Of a DNA stretch of 64,000 bases, positions 1 to 9,032 are shown in pieces. Every line of letters begins with the position of its first letter. The stretch's first letter is position 1. The notes under the pieces were generated by a model. The model did not search any database and was not told where the DNA came from. It was given only the letters and a program-made list of their open reading frames with translations. The DNA is taken from contig NZ_JABXWI010000011.1 of NCBI RefSeq assembly GCF_014930365.1, forward strand, positions 1-64,000, in the 5' to 3' direction. This DNA comes from Streptomyces caniscabiei (lineage in GTDB: Bacteria > Actinomycetota > Actinomycetes > Streptomycetales > Streptomycetaceae). A program made the position numbers and the translations under genes.

Positions 1-130
1 CAACATATCTGGCGTTGATTTTTGGCACGCTGTTGAGTTCTCAAGGAACGGACGCTTCCTTTGTACTCACCCGAGCTACTCTCGGGCTTTCCTCCGGGCG
101 CTTCCCTTCGGTGTTCCAAACTCTATCAGT
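1..130 (-). promoter_or_regulatory. rRNA operon leader with boxA antitermination site
   Basis: Read on the minus strand this is the typical leader that precedes 16S rRNA in Streptomyces. A boxA-like element (TTGAGAACTCAACA) lies at 31-44, followed by the conserved tract that leads into processed 16S rRNA. A -10-like TAGAGT lies at 120-125 on the same strand. The rRNA genes themselves are beyond the left edge, so only the control region is present. Recognition rests on the known actinobacterial rrn leader sequence. The second promoter is less certain because its -35 region (about 144-149) is weak. Confidence 0.85.
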
Positions 131-264
131 GTTTTTCCGGCCCCCTGACCACCATCCTGCAGGCATGCAGAAGATGATCCCGGGATAGGATCTCAACGAT
201 CTGAACGAGTTCGGTGCTGCCGGGGTCGGACACAAAGTGCCGCTCGCCCCGAGGCAGGTCTAAG

Positions 265-294
265 ACTCTACATCGGGCCGCGGAGCCCGTGCAA
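265..294 (-). promoter_or_regulatory. rRNA operon upstream promoter, HrdB-type
   Basis: On the minus strand a -35 TTGCAC (289-294) and a -10 TAGAGT (265-270) are separated by 18 bp. Both are close to the vegetative sigma consensus of Streptomyces. The site fires leftwards into the rRNA leader and is a likely upstream promoter of a tandem array. It lies almost back to back with the crr control region, so the rRNA and PTS promoters share about 100 bp. Confidence 0.7.
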
Positions 295-306
295 ATCGCT
301 TGCAGG

Positions 307-322
307 GGTGGTCTAGACCTCT
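307..322. promoter_or_regulatory. DasR-responsive element (dre) upstream of crr-ptsI
   Basis: The 16-mer contains TGGTCTAGACC and matches the published dre consensus (ACTGGTCTAGACCACT) at 13 of 16 positions by eye. It lies 115 bp upstream of the crr start, just after a TTGCAG hexamer at 300-305 that could be a -35 element. DasR is the GlcNAc-responsive GntR/HutC repressor known to control crr-ptsI in Streptomyces coelicolor. The same motif type recurs at the chitinase promoter at 56.46 kb. Confidence 0.8.
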
Positions 323-437
323 CATGCGGAGCTATGGTGCGGAATGGGTACCTCAACCGACCTACCCTGCTGCTCAGCGCGCCGTCCCGGGACAAGCGGG
401 ACGGTGTCCTCATAGATCCCCACCTGGGAGGCTTCCC

Positions 438-887
438 ATGACCACCGTGACGTCCCCGCTCGCAGGACGCGCCATCGGACTGGCCGCGGTACCGGACCCC
501 GTCTTCTCGGGGGCGATGGTCGGCCCCGGCATGGCGATCGACCCCGTGCGTGAGGCGGGGGACGCCGTCGCTCCCGTCGACGGGGTCGTCGTCTCCCTGC
601 ACCCGCACGCCTTCGTCGTGGTGGACGGCGAGGGGCACGGTGTGCTGACGCACCTCGGTATCGACACCGTGCAGCTGAACGGTGAGGGCTTCGAGCTGCT
701 CGTGAACAAGGGCGACACCGTGCGACGCGGTCAGGCCGTGGTGCGCTGGAACCCCGCCGCCGTGGAGGCCACGGGCAAGTCGCCGATCTGCCCCGTGGTG
801 GCGCTGGAGGCCACGGCCGACTCCCTCACCGAGCTCCGCGAGGACGGTGAGGTCAAGGGGGGCGACACGCTCTTCGGCTGGCGGTGA
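438..887 (+). CDS. crr: PTS glucose/GlcNAc-type IIA component
   Basis: This 149-aa protein is the soluble EIIA of the phosphotransferase system. It takes phosphate from HPr and passes it to the IIB domain of sugar permeases in the cytoplasm. The two conserved histidines are His57 (in HPH) and His72 (in THLGIDTV), spaced 15 residues apart as in E. coli IIA-Glc. His72 is the expected phosphorylation site. The ATG at 438 has a GGGAGG ribosome site 7 bp upstream. A GTG or ATG further upstream would add a non-conserved extension. The gene is followed 77 bp later by ptsI, with which it forms the known crr-ptsI operon of the genus. A dre box lies upstream. Confidence 0.95.
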   Translation: MTTVTSPLAGRAIGLAAVPDPVFSGAMVGPGMAIDPVREAGDAVAPVDGVVVSLHPHAFVVVDGEGHGVLTHLGIDTVQLNGEGFELLVNKGDTVRRGQAVVRWNPAAVEATGKSPICPVVALEATADSLTELREDGEVKGGDTLFGWR

Positions 888-964
888 CCTCGCGGCCGTA
901 TCGGATCGCTAGTTCCACAACCACCGCGGCGGCGGGACCCGCCGCACTAACGGAGACAGGTGAG

Positions 965-2635
965 ATGGAGACAACGCTGCGAGGCGTCGGTGTGAGCCAC
1001 GGTGTGGCGATCGGCGAGGTTCGGCACATGGGAACGGCGGTGCTGGAGCCGCCCGCCAAGCAGATTCCGGCGGAGGACGCGGAGCGCGAGCAGGGACGTG
1101 CCCGCAAGGCCGTGGACGCGGTGGCCGCCGATCTGATGGCGCGCGGCAATCTGGCCGGTGGTGAGGCCCAGGCCGTGCTGGAGGCCCAGGCGCTGATGGC
1201 CCAGGACCCCGAGCTGATGGCGGATGTGGAGCGACGTATCGCCGTGGGGAGCACGGCGGAGCGTGGTGTCTACGACGCTTTCGCCGCTTATCGGGCCCTG
1301 CTGGCCGGAGCGGGTGAGTACCTCGCGGGCCGTGTGGCCGACCTCGATGACGTGCGGAATCGTATCGTCGCCCGGCTGCTCGGGGTTCCGATGCCTGGGG
1401 TGCCGGACAGCGACGAGCCGTACGTCCTCATCGCTCGTGACCTCGCGCCGGCGGACACGGCGCTGCTCGACCCGACGCTCGTCCTCGGCTTCGTGACCGA
1501 GGAGGGCGGGCCGACCAGTCACAGCGCGATCCTGGCGCGGGCGCTCGGGGTGCCGGCCGTGGTCGCGCTGCCCGGGGCCGGGGAGCTCGCCGAGGGCACG
1601 TTGATCGCCGTGGACGGCAGCACCGGTGAGATCTTCGTGAACCCGAGTGCGGAGAAGAAGGCCGAGCTGGAGGCCGCCGCGGCGGCGCGGAAGGCCGCGC
1701 TGGCCGCGTCGAGCGGGCCCGGCGCGACCTCCGACGGGCACCGGGTTCCGCTGCTGGCCAATGTGGGCGGTCCCGCTGATGTGCCGGCGGCCGTGGAGGC
1801 CGGGGCCGAGGGTGTCGGGCTGTTCCGGACCGAGTTCCTCTTCCTGGACGACAGCAAGCAGGCGCCGTCCGAGGAGAAGCAGGTCGAGGCGTACCGCCAG
1901 GTGCTGGAGGCCTTCCCCGAGGGGCGTGTGGTCGTACGGGTGCTCGACGCGGGTGCCGACAAGCCTCTGGAGTTCCTCACGCCGGCCGACGAGCCGAACC
2001 CGGCCCTCGGTGTGCGTGGCCTGCGGACGCTGCTCGACCACCCCGAGGTGCTGCGGACACAGCTGACGGCGCTCGCGAAGGCCGCCGAGGGTCTGCCGGT
2101 CCACCTCGAGGTCATGGCGCCGATGGTGGCGGACCGCACGGACGCGAAGGCGTTCGCCGACGCGTGCCGTGAGGCGGGGCTGCGGGCGAAGTTCGGGGCG
2201 ATGGTGGAGATCCCGTCGGCGGCGCTGCGGGCGCGGTCGATCCTTCAGGAGGTCGAGTTCCTCTCGCTGGGGACGAACGACCTCGCGCAGTACACGTTCG
2301 CGGCCGACCGGCAGGTGGGTGCGGTCTCGCGGCTGCAGGACCCGTGGCAGCCCGCGCTGCTCGACCTCGTCGCGCTGTCCGCCGAGGCGGCGAAGGCCGA
2401 GGGCAAGAGCTGCGGTGTCTGCGGTGAGGCGGCGTCGGATCCGCTGCTCGCGTGTGTGCTGACCGGTCTGGGTGTCACCTCCCTGTCCATGGGTGCGGCG
2501 TCGATCCCGTACGTGCGGGCGAACCTGGCGAAGTACACGCTGGCGCAGTGCGAGCGGGCGGCGGCTGCCGCACGGGCTGCGGACACGGCCGAGGAGGCGC
2601 GTGGCGCGGCGCAGGCGGTGCTGTCGGGCGAGTAG
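965..2635 (+). CDS. ptsI: Phosphoenolpyruvate-protein phosphotransferase (enzyme I)
   Basis: The 556-aa enzyme I autophosphorylates with PEP and phosphorylates HPr, the first step of the PTS. The HPr-binding and swivelling His domain comes first, with active His186 in GGPTSHSAILA. The PEP-binding TIM barrel follows, with GLFRTEFLF, the metal and PEP site SLGTNDLAQY, and the catalytic Cys486 in CGVCGEAASDP. Length and motif order are normal. The ATG at 965 is preceded by GGAGACAG. No gene for HPr is in the window, so the HPr partner must be encoded elsewhere. A strong UUCG-capped hairpin follows the stop codon. Confidence 0.97.
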   Translation: METTLRGVGVSHGVAIGEVRHMGTAVLEPPAKQIPAEDAEREQGRARKAVDAVAADLMARGNLAGGEAQAVLEAQALMAQDPELMADVERRIAVGSTAERGVYDAFAAYRALLAGAGEYLAGRVADLDDVRNRIVARLLGVPMPGVPDSDEPYVLIARDLAPADTALLDPTLVLGFVTEEGGPTSHSAILARALGVPAVVALPGAGELAEGTLIAVDGSTGEIFVNPSAEKKAELEAAAAARKAALAASSGPGATSDGHRVPLLANVGGPADVPAAVEAGAEGVGLFRTEFLFLDDSKQAPSEEKQVEAYRQVLEAFPEGRVVVRVLDAGADKPLEFLTPADEPNPALGVRGLRTLLDHPEVLRTQLTALAKAAEGLPVHLEVMAPMVADRTDAKAFADACREAGLRAKFGAMVEIPSAALRARSILQEVEFLSLGTNDLAQYTFAADRQVGAVSRLQDPWQPALLDLVALSAEAAKAEGKSCGVCGEAASDPLLACVLTGLGVTSLSMGAASIPYVRANLAKYTLAQCERAAAAARAADTAEEARGAAQAVLSGE

Positions 2636-2658
2636 TCGCGCGGCGATCGGCGGGTGTC

Positions 2659-2692
2659 GAGGGGCGCTCCACCTTCGGGTGGGGCGCCCCTC
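2659..2692. terminator. Bidirectional hairpin terminator between ptsI and the converging gene
   Basis: A 15-bp stem (one G-T pair) closes a TTCG tetraloop flanked by C and G, an exceptionally stable cap. It lies in the 63-bp gap between the ptsI stop codon and the stop codon of the converging gene at 2699, so it can serve both transcripts. There is no T tract, as is usual for Streptomyces terminators. Confidence 0.8.
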
Positions 2693-2698
2693 GCCCGT

Positions 2699-3607
2699 TC
2701 AGTGGGTGTGGCCGTGCGTGTCCCGGCCTCCCTCGGCGAGGTCGTCCCCCAGATCGGGCGGGGTGCAGTAGTCGACGCCGGACTCCGGGGAGACGAGGTC
2801 TCCGGATTCCCTGTCGGTGCAGTAGGCGTCGAAGACCTCACCGGCGGTGAGAGGTGCGAGGTTGTCGCCGCGCAGGCGCCAGCCGTAGACGCGGTCGGTC
2901 CGGTCGGGGCCGGTGGTGCGCATGACGAGTCCGCCCGGGCAGCGGGTGGCGATGCCGAGGGCCAGGACGGTGGCGAACTCCAGGGCTTCGGACTCGTCGA
3001 GCCGGGTGGCTCCTTCGGTGGTCCGGTCGGCGTGCAGGACGGCGGCCAGGGGCTGGGGTTCGGCCGAGACGCTGCAGACGAGGTGGCGTTCGCCGGGGGC
3101 TGCGGTGTCGAGGATGCGCTTGAGCAGGTCCATGGCGCGGGAGAAGGCCGCGCGTCCGATGTCCTCGCCGCAGGAGGCGCAGTCGCCGATCTGGGCGAGG
3201 CGTGTGGTGGCGTACTCCCAGGTGGCGAGGCGGACGGCTTCGTCGATCAGGTCGGGGACGAGTTCGGTGAGGGGCTGTCCCTCGTACGGGAGGGCGGCGC
3301 CGGTCGCGGCCAGTTCGGCGGTGAAGCGGGTGCGGCTGGAGGGGGTGTCGGGTTCGAGGCCGGTGTCGGCGCAGAACGCGGCGTACTCCTCGGGGTCGAA
3401 GAGGGCGACCGTGGTGTGGTTGCCCTGCGCGGCGAGTGTCCTGAGCAGGGCTTCCACTTGGCGGAGGTAGGTGGGGTGGTCGTCGAAGGCGAAGCTGCGG
3501 TAGCGCCGCATGGCGGTGAAGTCGTGTTCGTCGGCCAGCAGGCCGATGGTTCCCGCGATCTCGCGGCGCAGGACGCGTCGCATGCTCTGGTGGTCGGTGC
3601 GTGCCAT
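2699..3607 (-). CDS. Conserved hypothetical protein with CxxC and His-rich tail
   Basis: The 302-aa product is not recognised as an enzyme. It is soluble with no signal peptide or membrane helix. A CASCGED motif in the middle could bind zinc or form a disulphide, and the C-terminus ends in a short His-rich tail (HGHTH). The ATG at 3607 follows a GGGGGAG ribosome site. The ATG 36 bp further upstream has none. The gene converges on ptsI across a shared terminator, and acetoacetyl-CoA synthetase lies upstream on the same strand 78 bp away. Function is unknown. Confidence 0.8.
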   Translation of the reverse strand: MARTDHQSMRRVLRREIAGTIGLLADEHDFTAMRRYRSFAFDDHPTYLRQVEALLRTLAAQGNHTTVALFDPEEYAAFCADTGLEPDTPSSRTRFTAELAATGAALPYEGQPLTELVPDLIDEAVRLATWEYATTRLAQIGDCASCGEDIGRAAFSRAMDLLKRILDTAAPGERHLVCSVSAEPQPLAAVLHADRTTEGATRLDESEALEFATVLALGIATRCPGGLVMRTTGPDRTDRVYGWRLRGDNLAPLTAGEVFDAYCTDRESGDLVSPESGVDYCTPPDLGDDLAEGGRDTHGHTH

Positions 3608-3685
3608 GGTCTCCCCCTGTGCGAACGGTCGATCAATGCTCACTCACAGTAATCGAGGGCACTGACAACGGGTCGGGGGAAGGGG

Positions 3686-5653
3686 TCAGGCCCGTCTGCG
3701 GGCGAGGTCCTCGTAGAAGCGCAGGAGGTCGAGGTTGTCGATGGAGCCGGGGTTGACCGCCTTCTCCAGCGGGGTGCCCTGGAGCAGGCGTTTGACGGGG
3801 ACCTCGATGCGTTTGCCGGTGAGGGTGTGCGGGACGCCGGGGACCTCGATGACCTCGTCGGGGACATGCCGGGGTGAGAGCTGCTCGCGGATGGTGCGCT
3901 TGATGCGGGCGAGGAGTGCCTCGTCGAGGGTTGCTCCTGGGGCGAGTTGGACGAAGAGGGGCATCCAGTAGCCGCCGTCGGGCTGTTCGACGCCGATGAC
4001 GAGGGATTCCTTGATCTCGGGGAGGCGTTCGACCGCTTCGTAGATGTCGGCCGAACCCATGCGCACGCCTTGGCGGTTGAGCGTGGAGTCGGAGCGGCCG
4101 TGGATCACGACGGAGCCTCGGGAGGTGAGGGTGATCCAGTCGCCGTGGCGCCAGACGCCGGGGTAGGTGTCGAAGTAGCTGTCGTGGTAGCGGGTGCCGT
4201 CGGGGTCGTTCCAGAAGTGGATCGGCATGGACGGCATGGGGTTGGTGACGACCAGTTCGCCGACCTCGTCGGTGAGGGGTTTGCCGCTGGGGTCCCAGGA
4301 CTGGAGGTCGGTGCCGAGGCCGGGAGCCTGGAGTTCGCCGATGTGGACCGGGAGGGTGGGGACGGCTCCCGCGAAGCAGGAGCACACGTCGGTGCCGCCG
4401 CTGACGGAGGCGATCCAGAGGTCCTCGCGGACCTCGTCGTGGAGCCAGCGGAAGCCGTCCGGCGGGAGCGGGGAGCCCGTGGTGCCGACGCACCGGACGC
4501 GGGAGAGGTCATGGTCGCGGCCGGGGTGGACGCCGGCCTTGCGGCAGGCCATGACGTAGGCGGCGGAGGTGCCGAAGAGGGTGGCGCCGGTGCGTTCGGC
4601 CACGCGCCACTGGGCGCCGGTGTCCGGGTGTCCGGGGCTGCCGTCGTACAGGACGACGGTGGTGCCGGTGAGGAGGCCGGAGACGAGGAAGTTCCACATC
4701 ATCCAGCCGGTGGAGGTGTACCAGAAGAAGCGGTCCTCGGGGCCGAGGTCGCAGTGCAGGCCGAGCTGTTTGAGGTGTTCGACGAGGATGCCGCCCTGGG
4801 ACTGGACGAGGGCCTTGGGGAGGCCGGTGGTGCCGGAGGAGTAGAGCACCCACAGGGGGTGGTCGAACGGGACCTGTTCGAAGGTCGGCGTCACGTCCGC
4901 CGAGGTCAGGGCGGACCATTCCAGGGCGCCCTCGGGGGTTTCGGTGCCGAGGACGGGGATGTGGACCACGGCGCGCAGGGTGGGCAGTTCGCGGCGGAGT
5001 TCGGCGACGGTGTCGCGGCGGTCGTGTTCCTTGCCGCCGTAGCGGTAGCCGTCGACGGTGAACAGGACGACGGGTTCGACCTGCTGGAAGCGGTCGAGGA
5101 CGCTGCGGGCGCCGAAGTCGGGGGCGCAGGAGGTCCAGACGCCGCCGACGGCGGCCGTGGCGAGGAGGGCGACGACGGCCTGCGGGATGTTCGGGAGGTA
5201 GCCGCTGACGCGGTCGCCGTGGCGTACGCCGAGGGCGCGCAGTTCGGCGGCGAGGGAGCCGACCTGGCGGCGCAGCTCGGACCAGGTCACCGGGCGCGGT
5301 TCGTGGGTCTCGTCGACGTGGAGCAGGGCCGGTTCGTCGGCGCGGGTGTCGGCCGCGCGGAGGGCGTGTTCGGCGTAGTTGAGGGTCGCTCCGGGGAACC
5401 ATTCGGCACCGGGCATGGTGCGATCGCCCAGCACGCGCGCGTAGGGGGTGGAGAACCGTACGTCGAACCACTCGGTGACGGCCTTCCAGAACGTCTCGAG
5501 TTCGTCGACGGACCAGCGGTGCAGGGCCGGGTATCCGCCCTCGGCGGGGGCTCCGTGGTGTTCGGCCGCCCAGGACTGGAACGCGGTGATCTGGGCGCGG
5601 GCGATGCGTTCCGCGTCGGGTTGCCAGAGCGGCGAGGGGTTCGCTGAGGTCAT
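3686..5653 (-). CDS. aacS: Acetoacetyl-CoA synthetase
   Basis: This 655-aa cytoplasmic acyl-adenylate-forming enzyme activates acetoacetate to acetoacetyl-CoA with ATP. It has the usual length and plan: an N-terminal acetyl-CoA-synthetase cap, the AMP-binding P-loop YSSGTTGLPKALVQ, the DSTLNRQGVRMG region and the C-terminal acyl-lysine motif LTGKRIEVPVKRLLQG. The family assignment rests on the acetoacetate-type N-terminus with WFDVRFSTPYARVLGD. The ATG at 5653 has a GGGAG site upstream. A longer in-frame reading from 5743 has low-complexity N-terminal residues and is unlikely. The enzyme could salvage acetoacetate from leucine breakdown into lipid or polyketide precursors. Confidence 0.92.
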   Translation of the reverse strand: MTSANPSPLWQPDAERIARAQITAFQSWAAEHHGAPAEGGYPALHRWSVDELETFWKAVTEWFDVRFSTPYARVLGDRTMPGAEWFPGATLNYAEHALRAADTRADEPALLHVDETHEPRPVTWSELRRQVGSLAAELRALGVRHGDRVSGYLPNIPQAVVALLATAAVGGVWTSCAPDFGARSVLDRFQQVEPVVLFTVDGYRYGGKEHDRRDTVAELRRELPTLRAVVHIPVLGTETPEGALEWSALTSADVTPTFEQVPFDHPLWVLYSSGTTGLPKALVQSQGGILVEHLKQLGLHCDLGPEDRFFWYTSTGWMMWNFLVSGLLTGTTVVLYDGSPGHPDTGAQWRVAERTGATLFGTSAAYVMACRKAGVHPGRDHDLSRVRCVGTTGSPLPPDGFRWLHDEVREDLWIASVSGGTDVCSCFAGAVPTLPVHIGELQAPGLGTDLQSWDPSGKPLTDEVGELVVTNPMPSMPIHFWNDPDGTRYHDSYFDTYPGVWRHGDWITLTSRGSVVIHGRSDSTLNRQGVRMGSADIYEAVERLPEIKESLVIGVEQPDGGYWMPLFVQLAPGATLDEALLARIKRTIREQLSPRHVPDEVIEVPGVPHTLTGKRIEVPVKRLLQGTPLEKAVNPGSIDNLDLLRFYEDLARRRA

Positions 5654-5867
5654 GGGGCGGCTCCCGGGACTGTGCGCGTGGTGGGCGTCGGGCGCGCACG
5701 GGCGGGGGTGTGCGCGTGACGCGGCTGACACGGACGATGCCATGTGATCGACTTCCGCACCAGGGTGAGCCGCTGTCGGACGGCGACATGAACAGGTGGC
5801 GGCACCATGGGTGAACGGAAGTTGAACGGTTCACACGAATCGGCCGGTCAATGGCATGGTGAGCCAC

Positions 5868-8234
5868 ATGGACGGTCGTGACCTGGTGCGTTCGGTGAAA
5901 GCGATCGGTTCGGCGGGGGTGGCTCAGGGGCTGCGCACCGTGCGGGCCGCGTGGCGCAGGAGGCGTGCCGACGCCGCCGCGCTGCCGGCGCGGGGTGCCG
6001 AGCGGGCCCGGGTGCCGGGGCCGGTGGTGGGGGTGGAGCCGGGGCCCGGTGGTGGGATCGTGCGGTTCGGCAGATCCGAGCTGCGGGTGACCGTCGATGT
6101 GCACGGCGCGGTCTTCTGGGGCTGGGACGGGGCCGGGCCGGAGCCGTCGTACGCGCTGGCGGGCCGGTCTCCCGAGCCGGATCCGCGGGCCGTGCTGGAG
6201 CCGGACAAGGACGGCGCCTGGCGGGTCGTGGCCGAGCGTGTGACGGTCGTCGTGTCGCGGCTCGGTGCCGTGGAGGTGCGTACGCCCGGTGGGGTGGTCC
6301 TGCGGCGTGATCTGCCGCCCCGCTGGTGGGAGCCGGTCGGTGGCGGCGAGGCGCGGTGGACGCAGCGCTCGGAGGTGACGGCGGACGCGCGGTTCTTCGG
6401 TCTGGGCGGTCGGGCGTCGGGGCCCCGGCTGCGGGACGGGACGTACCGGCTGTGGAACACGGACCCCGGTCATACATTCGCACCGGGTGACGATCCGCTG
6501 TACATCACGATGCCGGTGCAGATGGTGGTGGCCGACGCGGCGACGCATCTGGTGTTCCACGACACCACGTGGGACGGCACGGTGACGCTGCGCGAGGGCG
6601 AGGAGGGCGCCGGGTCGGGGCACGACCGGGCCGGCACGTCCGAGCTGCGGATGGACGGCGGGCCGCTGCGCTGCTGGGTGATAGTGGGCACCCCCGCGCG
6701 CGTGCTGCATGCCTGGGCCGCGCTGACGGGGGCTCCGGCGCTGCCGCCGGCGTGGGCGCTCGGCCATCATCACGCGCGGTGGGGCTTCGGGAGCGAGCGG
6801 GAGGTGCGGCGGATCGTCGCCGGCTACCGGGAGCACGGTCTGCCGCTCGACGCGATCCATCTGGACATCGACCACTACGACGCCCATCAGGTCTTCACGG
6901 TCGACACGGAGAACTTCCCGAAGCTGCCGGTGCTCGCCGAGGAGTTGCGGCGGGAGGGGATCCGGCTGGTGTCGATCGTCGACGCGGCGGTCGGCGCGCG
7001 GCCGGGCGACGCGGTGTACGACAGCGGGACGGCCGAGGACGCGTTCGTGCGGGACGCCGGCGGGAAGGTCGTGGAGGGACTCGTGTGGCCCGGGGCGTCG
7101 GTCTTCCCGGACTTCACCCGTTCGCGTACGCGCGCGTGGTGGGGTGGTCTGTACGAGGAGCGGCTGGCGCAGGGCTTCGCCGGGTTCTGGCACGACATGA
7201 ACGAGCCGACGTCGTTCACGGCGTTCGGGGAGAACACCCTGCCCCGGTCGGCCCGGCACGATCTGGACGGCCGGGGCGGTGATCATCGCGAGGCGCACAA
7301 CGTGTACGCGCTCTGCATGGCCCGCGCAGGGTACGAGGGGCTGCGTGAGCTGGTGCCCGAGGAGCGGCCGTTCGTCTTCTCGCGGTCGGGGTGGGCCGGT
7401 GTGCAGCGTTATGGCGGGACGTGGTCCGGGGACGTGGCGACGGGCTGGCCGGGGCTGCGGGCGTCGCTCTCGCTGGTGATCGGGCTTGGGCTGTGCGGGG
7501 TGCCGTACTCGGGGCCGGACGTGGGCGGGTTCGACGGGAGTCCGTCGCCGGAGCTGTATCTGCGGTGGTTCCAGCTCGGCGCGTATCTGCCGCTGTTCCG
7601 GACCCACGCGAGTCTGCGGGCGGGGCGGCGGGAGCCGTGGGAGTTCGGGGACGAGATCGTCGGGCACGCGCGCGTGGCGCTGCTGGAGCGGCGGCGGTTG
7701 TCGCCCTATTTCATGACGCTGGCTCATCTGGCGCGTCGTACGGGGGCGCCCTATGTGCGCCCGTTGTGGTGGGGCGTGCCCGAGGACCGGGCGTTGCGCG
7801 ACTGCGAGGACGCGTTCCTCCTGGGTGACTGTCTGCTCGTGGCGCCGGTGCTGGAGGCGGGCGTGGAACGGCGTGCGGTGCAGTTGCCGCGGGGGCGCTG
7901 GTACGACACGGCGACCGGGCGGGCGTACGAGGGGCCGGGGCAGGTCGTGGTGGAGGCGCCGCTCTCGCGTGTCCCGGTACTCGCGCGCGCGGGTGCCGTG
8001 CTGCCGGTCCTGGGGGCCGACGGCGGCCTGGAGCTGGAGGTGTGGGCACCCGCGCGCGGGTGGACGGGGGGCGGGCTCGTGGTGCCGGACGCGGGCGACG
8101 GCTGGGACGAGCCGGAGGTCGAGCAGTACACGGCGCGCTGGGAGGGGCCGCGGCTGGTCGTGGAGCGGGAGGGGGACGAGGGTCCGGTCGAGCCCGCGCG
8201 TCCCGTGCGGGTACGCGGGCTCGACCGGGAGTGA
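5868..8234 (+). CDS. Glycoside hydrolase family 31 alpha-glucosidase-like enzyme
   Basis: The 788-aa protein has the full GH31 plan: an N-terminal beta-sandwich, a TIM barrel and a C-terminal beta domain. The nucleophile Asp443 lies in the diagnostic WHDMNEP motif. The acid/base region GPDVGGFDGSPSPELYLRWFQLG and the PLFRTHA motif follow. GH31 members cleave alpha-glucosides or alpha-xylosides. No signal peptide is evident, so the enzyme is likely cytoplasmic. The ATG at 5868 has GGTGAG six bases upstream. The ATG at 5856 would add four residues. It is divergent from aacS and converges on the Nudix gene with only 24 bp between stops. Confidence 0.9.
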   Translation: MDGRDLVRSVKAIGSAGVAQGLRTVRAAWRRRRADAAALPARGAERARVPGPVVGVEPGPGGGIVRFGRSELRVTVDVHGAVFWGWDGAGPEPSYALAGRSPEPDPRAVLEPDKDGAWRVVAERVTVVVSRLGAVEVRTPGGVVLRRDLPPRWWEPVGGGEARWTQRSEVTADARFFGLGGRASGPRLRDGTYRLWNTDPGHTFAPGDDPLYITMPVQMVVADAATHLVFHDTTWDGTVTLREGEEGAGSGHDRAGTSELRMDGGPLRCWVIVGTPARVLHAWAALTGAPALPPAWALGHHHARWGFGSEREVRRIVAGYREHGLPLDAIHLDIDHYDAHQVFTVDTENFPKLPVLAEELRREGIRLVSIVDAAVGARPGDAVYDSGTAEDAFVRDAGGKVVEGLVWPGASVFPDFTRSRTRAWWGGLYEERLAQGFAGFWHDMNEPTSFTAFGENTLPRSARHDLDGRGGDHREAHNVYALCMARAGYEGLRELVPEERPFVFSRSGWAGVQRYGGTWSGDVATGWPGLRASLSLVIGLGLCGVPYSGPDVGGFDGSPSPELYLRWFQLGAYLPLFRTHASLRAGRREPWEFGDEIVGHARVALLERRRLSPYFMTLAHLARRTGAPYVRPLWWGVPEDRALRDCEDAFLLGDCLLVAPVLEAGVERRAVQLPRGRWYDTATGRAYEGPGQVVVEAPLSRVPVLARAGAVLPVLGADGGLELEVWAPARGWTGGGLVVPDAGDGWDEPEVEQYTARWEGPRLVVEREGDEGPVEPARPVRVRGLDRE

Positions 8235-8258
8235 GCCCGGATACGGCTCGGATGTGAC

Positions 8259-8795
8259 TCAGATGTAGCGGCCGTCGAAGAACGCCTGGACGGCCAGGGT
8301 GTGCAGCGGGAAGGCGAGTTCGGTGGGTCTGCGCAGCAGGTGCCAGCCCTCCGTCTCGTCGGTGGGGACGGGCGCCGGGAGTCCGGCGGCCGGGCGCTCC
8401 GGGAGGAGCCCGAAGAGCAGCAGATGACCGGCGGGCGAGCTCATGGCGTCGGCGAGGCGTACGTCGCGGTCGGCCACGCAGATGCCCGTCTCCTCCTTGA
8501 GTTCACGGACGACGGCGTGCCGCCAGTCCTCCCGGTGGTCGATGAAGCCGCCGGGCAGGGCGGTGCCCCCGCGCGCGGGGGCGATGGTCCGTGTGATCAC
8601 CACGAGGGCGGTGCCCTGGGTGTCGTACACGGGCTGGAGGGCCACCGCGACGGGGAGCGGATTGCGGTAGGCCACTGTCCGGCAGGTCTCGCAGGTGCGA
8701 GGCCAGCCGGAAACGCCCTCTCCGTAGGGCGCTCCGCAGCTCGAACAATGCGAGTCCGGTGCGGAGTTGGCGGGTGGGTGTTGATTCGCGGACAC
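8259..8795 (-). CDS. Nudix hydrolase with N-terminal zinc ribbon
   Basis: The 178-aa protein carries a perfect Nudix box, G-x5-E-x7-REL-x-EE-x-G-I, from GFIDHRE to RELKEETGI. It therefore hydrolyses a nucleoside diphosphate linked to another moiety. An N-terminal zinc ribbon precedes it (CSSC then CETC), as in NADH pyrophosphatase NudC and related proteins, but the downstream NudC SQPWPFPxS motif is not seen. The start is a GTG at 8795 without a clear ribosome site. TACAGT lies seven bases upstream of it, so a leaderless transcript is possible. The substrate is unknown. Confidence 0.88.
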   Translation of the reverse strand: MSANQHPPANSAPDSHCSSCGAPYGEGVSGWPRTCETCRTVAYRNPLPVAVALQPVYDTQGTALVVITRTIAPARGGTALPGGFIDHREDWRHAVVRELKEETGICVADRDVRLADAMSSPAGHLLLFGLLPERPAAGLPAPVPTDETEGWHLLRRPTELAFPLHTLAVQAFFDGRYI

Positions 8796-9032
8796 GCGGC
8801 GGACTGTATCCGATCATCTGCTGGTCGTCTCGTCGGGGCGGCTCGATGCGCCATGCCACGGGTGCGCCGGTACGGGTGAGGGCCGGCCGGAACCACCCCC
8901 GTGGGCCCCGGCCGGCCCTCCCGGATACTCCGACGCCGGGCGGGGCTCGTTGGTTCTCCCGGGGCCTGCCCAATTCGGGAGGCCCGTGCCAGACTCCTGA
9001 CGGTTCATCAGATCTGTACTCGGGGAGGGGTC

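Noticed and set aside
3947..5647. Long plus-strand frame opposite acetoacetyl-CoA synthetase
   Set aside because: Antisense shadow with Gly/Val/Asp-rich composition. The minus-strand protein has clear family motifs.
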